In this document: piece by piece, positions 45,320 to 53,908 of the stretch
How the letters are laid out: each line of letters begins with the position of its first letter
Numbering within the stretch: position 1 is the first letter of the stretch
Source: Comamonas sp.
Lineage (GTDB): Bacteria; Pseudomonadota; Gammaproteobacteria; Burkholderiales; Burkholderiaceae_C
Length of the DNA stretch: 64,000 nt
Direction: 5' to 3'
Assembly (NCBI GenBank): GCA_031277805.1
Contig: JAITLR010000017.1
Coordinates: 1 to 64,000, forward strand
Translations under genes and position numbers: made by a program
The notes under the pieces: model-generated
What the model was told of the DNA's origin: nothing
What the model saw: only the letters and a program-made list of their open reading frames with translations
Database searches by the model: none

Positions 45320-45685
45320 GGGGGAAGTCTCCTCGGAAATGATGGGAATGCCGGATGGCTCCGTGGCCGTCCGTCAAGTGCCTGCATCAACTATCCGGCA
45401 ATTGACGGTGCCGTCATAACGATGAAACGGAAGAAGGTCATGCGCGTGGCGTATGACCTTCCTGCATCGGCACCGGTGGCAAAGCCGTAGCGGAACGGCA
45501 GATCATGCTTTTGGGTAACATCTGCGCCTATTGCACAGGCCCGCGCGCATATGTTCCGACGCGTCCCGCCTGGTGCCGCAAGGCCGGGCCGATGTTGCCA
45601 GACCCGGCTTTTTTCGGTTTGCGCAGCGCCGGCCCGCAAGGGCAGAAGACCCGGGCATGCGTGAACCTGTTTTGAGACAGATTCC
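45320..45685. other. 366-base divergent intergenic region with structured elements
   Basis: Contains a perfect 9-bp inverted repeat GAAGGTCAT / ATGACCTTC (45433-45461) and a terminator-like hairpin GCCGGG / CCCGGC followed by six T (about 45583-45614), 70 bases before the DUF2760 start. A terminator between divergently transcribed genes implies a short transcript on the plus strand, possibly a leader or small RNA. No open frame with a credible start was seen. Confidence 0.45.
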
Positions 45686-46363
45686 ATGACTGCCAATACT
45701 CCCCCCTCATTCCTCAGCCGCATCGCCATCGCGATCGGCAGCTTTTTCGCCATCCTCGGCAATGGCCGCCTGGCCGCCGATGTGAACCGCGTGCGCGCGG
45801 GCGAAGCCTTTGCCGCCGATGTGGCGCCCAAGGAAGTACGCGTCGAAGTCCCGGTCGAGAAGATCGTCGAAGTCCGCGTGGAAGTGCCCGTGGAAAAGAT
45901 CGTCGAAAAGACGGTGGAGAAACGCGTCGAGGTACCGGTAGAAAAACTGGTCGAGAAGACCGTTGAAGTCCAGAAACTGGTCTCCACCGACACCGCCGCC
46001 CTGCAACTGCTGGGCCTGCTGCAGCGCGAAGCGCGCTTTGTGGACTTCATCCAGGAAGATGTGGCGCCCTATACCGACGCCGAGATCGGCGCCGCCGCCC
46101 GCGTGGTGCACGAGGGCTGCCGCAAGGTGCTGCGCGAGCATTTCACGCTGGCGCCCGTGAGTGACGAAGCCGAAGGCGCGCGCGTCACGCTGCAGGCCGG
46201 TTTTGATGCCACGGCTGTGCGCCTGAGCGGCAATGTGGTGGGCCAGGCGCCGTTCACTGGAACGCTGTCCCACCGTGGCTGGTATGTCAGCGAGGTGAAG
46301 CTGCCTCAGCTGACGGACACCGAAGCTGCCAGGATCATCGCCCAGGCCGAGGTGGAGCTGTGA
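45686..46363 (+). CDS. DUF2760 domain protein with VEVPVEK repeats
   Basis: 225-residue protein of unknown function. A short hydrophobic N-terminus (SRIAIAIGSFFAILGNGRLAA, about 9-29) may anchor it. A repeat tract (about 50-95) made of V-E-V-P-V-E-K-I/L-V-E units follows, then the DUF2760 domain (about 97-225, TAALQLLGLLQREARFVDFIQEDVAPYTDAEIG). The stop is 2 bases before the ATG of the first Hsp70 gene, so it forms an operon with it; a co-factor or client-adaptor role is a guess from this linkage. Confidence 0.82.
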   Translation: MTANTPPSFLSRIAIAIGSFFAILGNGRLAADVNRVRAGEAFAADVAPKEVRVEVPVEKIVEVRVEVPVEKIVEKTVEKRVEVPVEKLVEKTVEVQKLVSTDTAALQLLGLLQREARFVDFIQEDVAPYTDAEIGAAARVVHEGCRKVLREHFTLAPVSDEAEGARVTLQAGFDATAVRLSGNVVGQAPFTGTLSHRGWYVSEVKLPQLTDTEAARIIAQAEVEL

Positions 46364-46365
46364 AC

Positions 46366-48225
46366 ATGAACTGCCCCAACGCACAATTCAGCATTGGCAT
46401 CGACCTGGGCACCACGCATTGCGCGCTGTCCTATGTCGACAAGAAGGCCAGCGATGGCGACCAGGTCGTGCAAGGCGTGCTCAGCGTGCCACAGCTCACG
46501 GCGCCTGCCAGTGTCGAGGCCAAGCCCCTGCTGCCATCGTTTCTGTACCTGCCCCATGAAAGCGAGCTGACCGAGGCCGAGCGCAGCCTGCCCGGTGCAG
46601 AGTCTGGCGATTTCATCGTCGGCGAGTTCGCCCGCACGCGCGGAGCGGCCACGCCCATCCGCCTGGTCAGCAGCGCCAAAAGCTGGCTCTGCCACCCCGG
46701 CGTGGATCGCCGCGCCGGCATTCTGCCTGCCGACGCACCGGATGAAGTGGCGCGCATCTCGCCGCTCACGGCTTCGATTCGCTATCTCTCGCACCTGCGC
46801 TGGGCCTGGGAGCAAGCCCACCCCGAGGCACCGTTTGCCCAGCAGGACATCACCGTCACCATCCCCGCATCGTTCGACCCCGCCGCGCGCGAGCTGACGG
46901 CCGAGGCCTGCCGCGCCGCCGGTTTTGAAAACCTCACCCTGCTGGAAGAGCCGCAAGCCGCGCTGTATAGCTGGATCCAGGCCAGCGGCGGCAACTGGCG
47001 CAAGCAGGTCACGCATGGCGACATCATCCTGGTGGTGGACGTGGGCGGCGGCACCACCGACCTCTCGCTGATTGCCGTGCGCGAGCGCGATGGCAATCTG
47101 GAGTTGCAGCGCATCGCCGTGGGCGAACACATTCTGCTGGGCGGCGACAATATGGACTTGGCTCTGGCTTACGGTGTGGCCCGCAAGCTGGCGCAGGAAG
47201 GCAGGCAGCTGGACGCCTGGCAGACCCGCGCGCTGGCCCATGGCTGCCGCGCTGCCAAGGAACAACTGTTGGCCGACGAAAACCTGCAGTCCGTGCCCGT
47301 GGTCGTGCCCAGCCGCGGCAGCAAGCTGATCGGCGGCAGCATCCGCACCGAAGTCACACGTGCCGAAGTGCTGGCCATGCTGGTCGAAGGCTTCTTCCCC
47401 AAGGTCGCCGTCAGCGACAAGCCCCAGACCCGCGCCCGCGCCGCGCTCACGCAACTGGGCCTGCCCTACGCGCAGGATGCCGCCGTCACCCGCCATCTGG
47501 CCGCCTTCCTGAGCCGCCAGGTGAATGCGCTGGAGCAGATTGAAGGTCTGGAAGGCCGGCAGGAAGAGGGCTCCACCTTTTTGCACCCCACGGCGATTCT
47601 GTTCAACGGCGGCGTGCTCAAGGCCACGCAGATCGAACAGCGCATTCTGCAGGTCATCAACGGCTGGCTGGATGACGAGGCCTGCGAGCCCGCGCGCCTG
47701 CTGGGTGGCGCCAACCTCGATCTGGCGGTGGCCCGGGGCGCTGCCTATTTCGGCCATATCGCGGCATCGGGTCGCGGCATGCGCATCCGCGGCGGTACGG
47801 CCCAGTCGTACTACATCGGCGTGGAATCGAATATGCCGGCCATCCCCGGCATGGAGCCCCCAATCTCGGCCCTGTGCCTGGCACCGTTCGGCATGGAAGA
47901 GGGCACGGAAGTGGCGCTGGACGCGCAGGAGTTTGGTCTGGTCGTGGGCGAGCCCGTGCGCCTGCGCTTCTTCGGCTCATCGGTGCGCCGCTCTGATGCC
48001 GTGGGCACCATGCTGGACTTCTGGGGCCCCGAAGAACTGCTGGAGCTGCAGGAAATCGAAGCCCATCTGCCCGCGGAGGGCCGCCAGCCCGGCGAGGTTG
48101 TCCCCGTCACCCTGCATGCGCGCGTGACCGACATCGGCACGCTGGAACTCAACGCCGTGCCCGTGGGCGGCAGCGAACGCTGGAAGGTGGAGTTCGATGT
48201 GCGTGCGGAGACCATTGATCAGTAA
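46366..48225 (+). CDS. Hsp70-family protein, HscC-like
   Basis: 619-residue divergent DnaK homologue. ATPase motifs are present: SIGIDLGTTHCALSYV (phosphate 1, about 10-25), VVDVGGGTTDLSL (phosphate 2, about 223-235), GGDNMDLALA and LNGGVLK-like FNGGVLKATQ. The substrate-binding part after about 470 is short and unlike DnaK. GGAG lies 8 bases before ATG 46366; a GTG at 46360 would give a 4-base overlap with the DUF2760 gene. No DnaJ or GrpE gene is nearby. A second, larger homologue follows after an inserted gene. Confidence 0.88.
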   Translation: MNCPNAQFSIGIDLGTTHCALSYVDKKASDGDQVVQGVLSVPQLTAPASVEAKPLLPSFLYLPHESELTEAERSLPGAESGDFIVGEFARTRGAATPIRLVSSAKSWLCHPGVDRRAGILPADAPDEVARISPLTASIRYLSHLRWAWEQAHPEAPFAQQDITVTIPASFDPAARELTAEACRAAGFENLTLLEEPQAALYSWIQASGGNWRKQVTHGDIILVVDVGGGTTDLSLIAVRERDGNLELQRIAVGEHILLGGDNMDLALAYGVARKLAQEGRQLDAWQTRALAHGCRAAKEQLLADENLQSVPVVVPSRGSKLIGGSIRTEVTRAEVLAMLVEGFFPKVAVSDKPQTRARAALTQLGLPYAQDAAVTRHLAAFLSRQVNALEQIEGLEGRQEEGSTFLHPTAILFNGGVLKATQIEQRILQVINGWLDDEACEPARLLGGANLDLAVARGAAYFGHIAASGRGMRIRGGTAQSYYIGVESNMPAIPGMEPPISALCLAPFGMEEGTEVALDAQEFGLVVGEPVRLRFFGSSVRRSDAVGTMLDFWGPEELLELQEIEAHLPAEGRQPGEVVPVTLHARVTDIGTLELNAVPVGGSERWKVEFDVRAETIDQ

Positions 48226-48270
48226 GCGTGTCCGCACGCGGTACGCCTGAAACTTTTTGAACTTGTTGAT

Positions 48271-49722
48271 ATGCACAACCCACATCTTGTCCTGTTGCTG
48301 AAAAACTTGTGTGCTTTGGCGGGAGAGCAGGAGTGGGTGGAGTTCAAAGAGAACAACCATGACCCAGACATGATCGGCTCAACCGTGTCTGCGCTATCCA
48401 ATGGCGCTCGGTTGCGTGGCGAGCCATGCGGCTATTTGGTTTGGGGCGTTCGGGATAGTGATCACAGAATTGTGGGAACCGAGTTCTGTCCTGAAGCGGC
48501 CAAAAGGGGTAATGAAGAGCTGGAACACTGGCTGGTTCGATCTCTCGCGCCCCGGTTGGACTTGCGCTTCCATTCCCTTGAAATAGAGGGAAAGCATGTG
48601 GTGCTGTTGGAAATACCTGCAGCGATGCACACACCTGTTCAGTTTTTTGGATGTGAATACATTCGTGTGGGAAGCTTGTGCAAAAAGCTCAAGGATTACC
48701 CGGAGAAGGAGCGCGAGCTATGGCTGCGCTTGAATGCCAGTCGCTTTGAACAAGGTGTGGCGAAAGCAGGTGTCGAGGCCGATGAGATCTTGCAACTGCT
48801 GGAGTACCCCAAATACTTTGAGCTGACTGGTCAGCCCTTGCCCGTTGGAAGAGATGGCATTCTTGAGCGCCTGGTTGCCGATGGGCTTGTGCTGAATGGG
48901 CGTCAAGGTTGGGCCATATCTAATCTTGGCGCTATTTTGTTCGCCCGCAATCTCAACGACTTTGGTGGGCTGGGGCGCAAAGGTTTGCGGGTGATTCAAT
49001 ATGCGGGAAAGAATCGCATCCAGACCTTGAGAGAAGCGCCTGGAAGTAAGGGTTATGCCGTCGGTTTTGAAAACGCGATCAGCTATATCAATGCCTTGCT
49101 GCCAGTGAGTGAGGAAATTGGACAAGCCCTGCGTCGCGAGGTTCGCACTTATCCTGAGCTAGCTATCCGTGAACTGGTTGCGAATGCTCTTATTCACCAG
49201 GACTTCACTCTGACGGGAACAGGGCCGATGGTGGAGTTGTTTGATGATCGGCTTGAGATCAGCAATCCAGGAAAGCCGCTGATGGACACGTTACGCATGA
49301 TGGATGAGCCTCCACGCTCCAATGAGTCTTTGGCTTCCTTGATGCGTCGCATGAATATGTGCGAGGAGCGAGGCAGTGGTATCGACAAAGTCGTCAATCA
49401 GGTGGAACTGTTCCAACTGCCAGCACCGAATTTTGTGCTGAAAGAACATGCCACGGTGGTCACCCTGTATGCGCATCGTGCTCTGAAAGACATGAGTAAG
49501 GACGACAGAACACGCGCCTGCTACCAGCATGCTTGTTTGAGATATGTGTCCAATGAAGTATTAACGAATGCCAGCTTGCGGCAGCGTTTCGAAATTTCGG
49601 AGGCTAACTCTGCGCAAGCATCACGAATCATTGCCGAGACGGTCGATGCGGGTTTGATCAAGCAATCCAATCCAGAAAACAGGTCGCGCAAAATGATGCA
49701 GTACCAACCTTTTTGGGCGTAA
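48271..49722 (+). CDS. AlbA_2/Schlafen-type ATP-binding protein (putative regulator or defence-associated)
   Basis: 483-residue protein. The N-terminal AlbA_2 (Schlafen-like) domain (about 15-130) contains EWVEFKENNHDPDMIGSTVSALSNGA and GYLVWGV. The C-terminal region (about 280-400) resembles HATPase_c_4 with IRELVANALIHQDF, GTGPMVELFDDRLEISNPG and CEERGSGIDKVV. A winged-helix-like tail (about 430-483) follows. Base composition is clearly less GC-rich than the flanking Hsp70 genes and codon use is more mixed, which suggests acquisition. It separates two Hsp70 genes that otherwise look like one operon. Function unknown. Confidence 0.85.
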   Translation: MHNPHLVLLLKNLCALAGEQEWVEFKENNHDPDMIGSTVSALSNGARLRGEPCGYLVWGVRDSDHRIVGTEFCPEAAKRGNEELEHWLVRSLAPRLDLRFHSLEIEGKHVVLLEIPAAMHTPVQFFGCEYIRVGSLCKKLKDYPEKERELWLRLNASRFEQGVAKAGVEADEILQLLEYPKYFELTGQPLPVGRDGILERLVADGLVLNGRQGWAISNLGAILFARNLNDFGGLGRKGLRVIQYAGKNRIQTLREAPGSKGYAVGFENAISYINALLPVSEEIGQALRREVRTYPELAIRELVANALIHQDFTLTGTGPMVELFDDRLEISNPGKPLMDTLRMMDEPPRSNESLASLMRRMNMCEERGSGIDKVVNQVELFQLPAPNFVLKEHATVVTLYAHRALKDMSKDDRTRACYQHACLRYVSNEVLTNASLRQRFEISEANSAQASRIIAETVDAGLIKQSNPENRSRKMMQYQPFWA

Positions 49723-49874
49723 ACCATGGAGTGGCTATTTGATTGCAGTCGCAGAAATTGCTTTAAAAATTCCTTGGTGACACTTCAAGTATTTGATTTT
49801 GAACAAAATTTTTTATTTGATGGGTATTTGATTGATGTGCCGTTTCGCCGTGATGGAGCTGGCGTGACTGAATC

Positions 49875-52745
49875 ATGAATTCAATTGCTAACCTCGCCGT
49901 CGGCATTGACCTGGGCACCAGCCATACGGTGGTCGCCAGCGTTCCGCTTGCCGGGGCTGCGGACGATATTGCATTGTTCGATATTCCCCAGCGCAGCGCG
50001 GCGGGCGAGGTGGTCTCTCAGCCCCTGCTGCCCTCGGTGCGCTACCAGGCCGCGCCCGGCGAACTGGGCGAAGCCTGGCAGCAGCCCTGGCCGCCTCAGG
50101 CCGCCAACGCTGAGGCTCCCGCCGTCATAGGCCGTTGGGCGCGTGATCTGGGCGCTGCCGTGCCCAACCGTTTGGTGGCCAGTGCCAAAAGCTGGCTGTC
50201 GCATACCGGAGTGGACCGCACGGCGCCCATATTGCCCTGGGGCGCGGGGGACGATGTAGTCAAGGTCTCGCCACTGGCCGCGTCAAGCTCTTATCTGGCC
50301 CATGTCAGAACGGCCTGGGACAGAGTCCACCCCGATGCACCGCTGCATCGGCAAACCGTGGTGCTCACGGTGCCAGCCTCGTTTGACGAGGGCGCACGCG
50401 CGCTGACGCTGGAGGCCGCACAACTGGCCGGGCTGCCCGATGTGCAATTGCTGGAAGAGCCCAAGGCGGCTTTCCACGACTGGTTGCTGCTGCAGGGTGA
50501 TGCGCTGGCCAAGCAGCTGGAGGGCAGCCGTCTGGTGCTGGTCGTCGACGTGGGTGGCGGTACCACCGACTTGACGCTGATTCGTGTCGATGCATCCCAG
50601 AATGGCGGCCTGCCCGCGCTGACGCGCACGGCGGTGGGCGAGCATCTGATGCTGGGCGGCGACAACATGGATCTGGCTTTGGCACATCAGCTGGAGGGGG
50701 CGTTTGCCGGCGAGGGCCAGAAGCTGCCTGCCACGCGCTTTGCCCAGCTGGTGCAGCGCTGCCGTATCGCCAAGGAGCAACTGCTGGCGCAGAACGCGCC
50801 CGATCAGCTCGGCATCACCTTGCTGGGCGGTGGCAGCAAGCTGCTGGCCAGGGCGCAGTCGGCCACGCTGACCCGGGAGCAGGTGCAGCAATGGGTGGTG
50901 GAAGGGTTTTTGCCCACAGCGCAGATCAGCGATATGCCTGCCAGGCGCCAGGGCGCGCTGCGCGGCTTTGGCCTGCCGTATCCGGCTGATGCGGCCATCA
51001 GCCGTCATCTGGCGCAGTTTCTGACCCGGCATGGCGAGGGCGAACTGCCCGATACGGTGCTGCTCAATGGCGGTGTCTTCCATGCCCATGCCATCGCTCA
51101 GCGGCTGACGGATTTGCTGGCGCAGTGGCGCGGCAGCCCCGTGCGCGTGCTGCACAACCCGCACCCCGACTGGGCCGTGGCGCGCGGCGCGGCGGCCTAT
51201 GGGTTGGCCCACCATCAGGCTGCGCAGGCGTTGCAAGAGTCACAGCCAGATCAGCCGCAAACGCAGGCACAGAGCGCGCAAGCAGCTATCAAAGGCAGTG
51301 TTCCGAAGATCGTTCCCCGCATAGGCGGTGGTTCGGCCCGCAGCTACTGGCTGCTGCTGCCCGGCAAAAAAGGCGCACTGCCCCAAGGCATCTGCCTGCT
51401 GCCGCGAGGCACCGAGGAGGGCGTGCGCATCGTGCTCTCGGGCCGACGCTTTGCACTCAAGCTGGGCCAGGCCGTGCGTTTCAATCTGCTGGCCAATAGC
51501 CAAAGTCAGCTGCCACATCAGGCCGGCCAGATTGCGCCCTTGAGCGGTGATGGCTGGGTGGAGCTGCCGCCGCTGTCCGCCGTGCTGCCCGCGCCCCAAG
51601 GCCAGGCTGCTGCCCAGGTCGAGGTGCAGTTGCAGGCCGGCATGAGCGAAGTCGGCACGCTGGAGGTGCGCTGCGTGGCGGTGCACGATGCCACGCAATC
51701 CTGGCTGCTGCCGTTTGCGGTGCGCGGTGCATTGGGTGCTTCTGAATCTGTAGCTGGTAGCGCTCAATACACAACAGGTTTAAATGGAAAACATTCTGAA
51801 ATAAAGGTAAATCAAGCGCAAGCAGCTATCGATTTGATGGACCGCATCTTTGGCACGCAGGCGCAGGAAGTGACGGCCAAGGAGGTGCGTCAGCTGCGTC
51901 AGTCGCTGGAAAAGCTGCTGGGCTCGCGCGAAACCTGGGATGTGAGTTTGTTGCGTGCCTTGTTCGATGCGCTGCTGGCCCGTGCCAAACGCCGCCGCCG
52001 CACGGCCGACCATGAGCGCGTCTGGCTCAACCTCGCTGGCTGGTGCCTGCGGCCCGGTGTGGGTGCGGAGCTTGATGCCTGGCGCATGGACCAGGTCTGG
52101 GCGCTGTATGCCCAGGGGCTGGGCCACGCCAAGGAGGCGGCCAACTGGACCGAGTGGTGGGTCTTCTGGCGCCGCGTGGCGGCAGGTCTTGACGAAGCGC
52201 AGCAGATGGAGCTGCTGGAAGACGTGGCCGGTCATATGCAAAAAGCCGTGCAGCAGAGCGTGCGCGGCAAATCCAGTCACGGCAGTTACGACGACATGCT
52301 GCGCCTGTTTGCCGCCATGGAGGCCGTGCCCTGGCAGTACCGCCAGGAAATGGGGCAGTGGATGCTGCAGCGCCTCAAGCGCCCCGAGGAAACGGTACAG
52401 ACCTGGTGGGCCATAGGGCGCCTGGCCGCGCGCCAGTCGCTGGCAGCCAACGCCCACCTCGTGATGCCACCCGAGGCCGCGCAGGAATTCCTGGAAGCCA
52501 CGCTGGAGCAGGACTGGCGCAAGAACGAAACCGCCATGTTTGCCGCCGTACAGATGGCCCGCATGACGGGCGACCGCACGCGTGATCTGCCTGATGATGT
52601 GCGAGCACGGGTGCTGGAGAAAATGCGCAGCAGCGGTGCCCCCGAGCGCTGGATGGCGATGGTCGAGCAGGTGGTGCAGATGGAGGCTGAGGACCAGAAA
52701 CGCAGCCTAGGGGATAGTTTGCCGCCGGGGCTGGTGCTGTTGTAA
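49875..52745 (+). CDS. Large Hsp70-family protein with DnaK-related C-terminal domain
   Basis: 956-residue Hsp70 homologue. The ATPase half has AVGIDLGTSHTVVA (about 8-21), VVDVGGGTTDLTL (about 225-237), GGDNMDLALAH and LNGGVFHAHA (about 397-406). The C-terminal half (about 655-950) matches the uncharacterised DnaK-related DUF3731 region rather than a classical peptide-binding domain. Residues about 625-652, at the junction before that region, are encoded by repeat copy C; a second repeat-like scrap encodes AQAAIKG (about residue 470). The preceding 152 bases are AT-rich. Probably works with the upstream Hsp70 and DUF2760 protein. Confidence 0.87.
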   Translation: MNSIANLAVGIDLGTSHTVVASVPLAGAADDIALFDIPQRSAAGEVVSQPLLPSVRYQAAPGELGEAWQQPWPPQAANAEAPAVIGRWARDLGAAVPNRLVASAKSWLSHTGVDRTAPILPWGAGDDVVKVSPLAASSSYLAHVRTAWDRVHPDAPLHRQTVVLTVPASFDEGARALTLEAAQLAGLPDVQLLEEPKAAFHDWLLLQGDALAKQLEGSRLVLVVDVGGGTTDLTLIRVDASQNGGLPALTRTAVGEHLMLGGDNMDLALAHQLEGAFAGEGQKLPATRFAQLVQRCRIAKEQLLAQNAPDQLGITLLGGGSKLLARAQSATLTREQVQQWVVEGFLPTAQISDMPARRQGALRGFGLPYPADAAISRHLAQFLTRHGEGELPDTVLLNGGVFHAHAIAQRLTDLLAQWRGSPVRVLHNPHPDWAVARGAAAYGLAHHQAAQALQESQPDQPQTQAQSAQAAIKGSVPKIVPRIGGGSARSYWLLLPGKKGALPQGICLLPRGTEEGVRIVLSGRRFALKLGQAVRFNLLANSQSQLPHQAGQIAPLSGDGWVELPPLSAVLPAPQGQAAAQVEVQLQAGMSEVGTLEVRCVAVHDATQSWLLPFAVRGALGASESVAGSAQYTTGLNGKHSEIKVNQAQAAIDLMDRIFGTQAQEVTAKEVRQLRQSLEKLLGSRETWDVSLLRALFDALLARAKRRRRTADHERVWLNLAGWCLRPGVGAELDAWRMDQVWALYAQGLGHAKEAANWTEWWVFWRRVAAGLDEAQQMELLEDVAGHMQKAVQQSVRGKSSHGSYDDMLRLFAAMEAVPWQYRQEMGQWMLQRLKRPEETVQTWWAIGRLAARQSLAANAHLVMPPEAAQEFLEATLEQDWRKNETAMFAAVQMARMTGDRTRDLPDDVRARVLEKMRSSGAPERWMAMVEQVVQMEAEDQKRSLGDSLPPGLVLL
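51749..51832 (+). repeat. ~85-bp interspersed repeat, copy C (inside hsp70-like gene)
   Basis: Left end TGTAGCTGGTAGCGCT, centre CAGGTTTAAATGG, right end AAGCGCAAGCAGCTATC. Encodes V-A-G-S-A ... A-Q-A-A-I. It has the same frame and 27-codon span as copy B in pxpBC, and is much more A/T-rich than the rest of the gene. Confidence 0.8.
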
Positions 52746-52831
52746 CGGTGCTTTCATCCCGCGCAGGCCTGGCCTGGAACGGCCGTGTCGGTGGGCCTGT
52801 ATCTGTAGAAAATTAAAATAATTTGATAAAA

Positions 52832-52872
52832 AATTATCGAAAAACGATAATTTATATAGAATGAATTCATTC
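52832..52872. promoter_or_regulatory. Tandem palindromes upstream of DUF2975/HTH pair
   Basis: AATTATCG-AAAAA-CGATAATT (52832-52852) is a perfect inverted repeat, followed by the perfect 14-base palindrome GAATGAATTCATTC (52859-52872). Both lie in an AT-rich stretch 23-60 bases before the DUF2975 start, where the promoter should be. They are candidate autoregulatory operators for the small HTH protein. Confidence 0.6.
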
Positions 52873-52894
52873 CAATGATTTCAAGGAGTGGATC

Positions 52895-53461
52895 ATGTCC
52901 CATCCGGATCGACTGGCGCGCGGCAGCCAGTACATCGCAGCAACCGCCCTGGTGTTGGTGGTCGTCATGCTGGCGCTGAACACGGCCGCATGGTTCTTCC
53001 CCGCACTGGGCGCTGTGGATGGCGGCATGGGGCTGTCCTTCTCGTTAAGCCACCGCATTCTTGGCATGGAGGGGCTGGAGCTTGCCGGCCTGGCCTGGTG
53101 GCAGCAACTGGGAGCAGCGTTGATTTCGGCCATACCGCTGCTGGCCATGGCCTACGGGTTGCTGCATCTGCGCTCACTGTTTCAGCAATACGCTTGCGGC
53201 AATTACTTTGCGCATTCCGCCTATGGCCACATGGAAAAAATAGGTCGCACCATTGCGGCCTGGGTGGTACTGGATTTTGCGAGCGAACCGGTGCTGAGCT
53301 ACTGGGTCACCATGCTGAAGCCCATAGGGCACCGCGTCATCACGCTGAGCCTGGAGCCTTCGGTTTTCCTGGCCTTGTTTGTGGCGGCCTGTGTGGTCGT
53401 GATCGCTCGCATCCTGCTGCGCGCCAGCGATCTGCATGTAGAAAATCAGCAGTTCGTCTGA
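52895..53461 (+). CDS. DUF2975 membrane protein
   Basis: 188-residue protein with four predicted membrane helices (about 12-33, 66-90, 112-130, 150-175). YACGNYFAHSAYGHMEKIGRT is the conserved DUF2975 stretch. AGGAG precedes the ATG. It is followed 9 bases later by a YozG-like HTH gene, a pairing common in many bacteria in which the HTH protein is thought to regulate the operon. Function unknown. Confidence 0.87.
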   Translation: MSHPDRLARGSQYIAATALVLVVVMLALNTAAWFFPALGAVDGGMGLSFSLSHRILGMEGLELAGLAWWQQLGAALISAIPLLAMAYGLLHLRSLFQQYACGNYFAHSAYGHMEKIGRTIAAWVVLDFASEPVLSYWVTMLKPIGHRVITLSLEPSVFLALFVAACVVVIARILLRASDLHVENQQFV

Positions 53462-53470
53462 GCGCGCACC

Positions 53471-53710
53471 ATGGCGATTGAAATCACACTCGACGTGATG
53501 CTGGCCAGGCGCAAGGTCAAGTCCAAGGATTTGGCAGCAACCATCGGCATCACGGAGCAGAACCTGTCTCTGCTCAAGCAGGGCAAGGTCAAGGGCATGC
53601 GTTTATCAACGCTCGATGCCATCTGCCGCCATCTGGACTGCACGCCTGGAGACCTGCTGCACTATGTGCCCGGCGAGATGCCGGAGGATTGGGACGATGA
53701 GCGGCCATAA
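53471..53710 (+). CDS. Small Cro/C1-type HTH regulator (YozG-like)
   Basis: 79-residue DNA-binding protein that is almost only HTH: ITLDVMLARRKVKSKDLAATIGITEQNLSLLKQGKVKGMRLSTLDAICRHLDCTPGDLL (about 5-63). It is co-transcribed with the DUF2975 gene and is the likely ligand of the palindromes at 52832-52872. The short acidic C-terminus (PEDWDDERP) is free of further domains. Confidence 0.92.
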   Translation: MAIEITLDVMLARRKVKSKDLAATIGITEQNLSLLKQGKVKGMRLSTLDAICRHLDCTPGDLLHYVPGEMPEDWDDERP

Positions 53711-53741
53711 GGCCGTGGCGCGAGAGGCATGGTCAACGGTG

Positions 53742-53768
53742 AGGCGGTCCCTCGGATGGACCGCTTTG
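53742..53768 (+). terminator. Weak hairpin after the HTH gene
   Basis: GCGGTCC / GGACCGC (53744-53750, 53758-53764) around a 7-base loop, followed only by TTTG. Possible terminator of the DUF2975-HTH operon; the T-run is short. Confidence 0.4.
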
Positions 53769-53908
53769 CCGTTAAATTGGCAGACTGCGTAACCCTACGA
53801 GCCACTGTGCGAGCCAATGGACGCACTGGATCTCGATGGGTTTCCCGGTATCTCCTGCAACGGATCGGCTGTTGTGTGGAGGGGAGCTGAAGACGGAAAG
53901 AAGATGCT

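Noticed and set aside
45836-45970. Short tandem repeats considered as a CRISPR array
   Set aside because: Units are imperfect, without spacers, and keep an open frame encoding the VEVPVEK tract of the DUF2760 protein.
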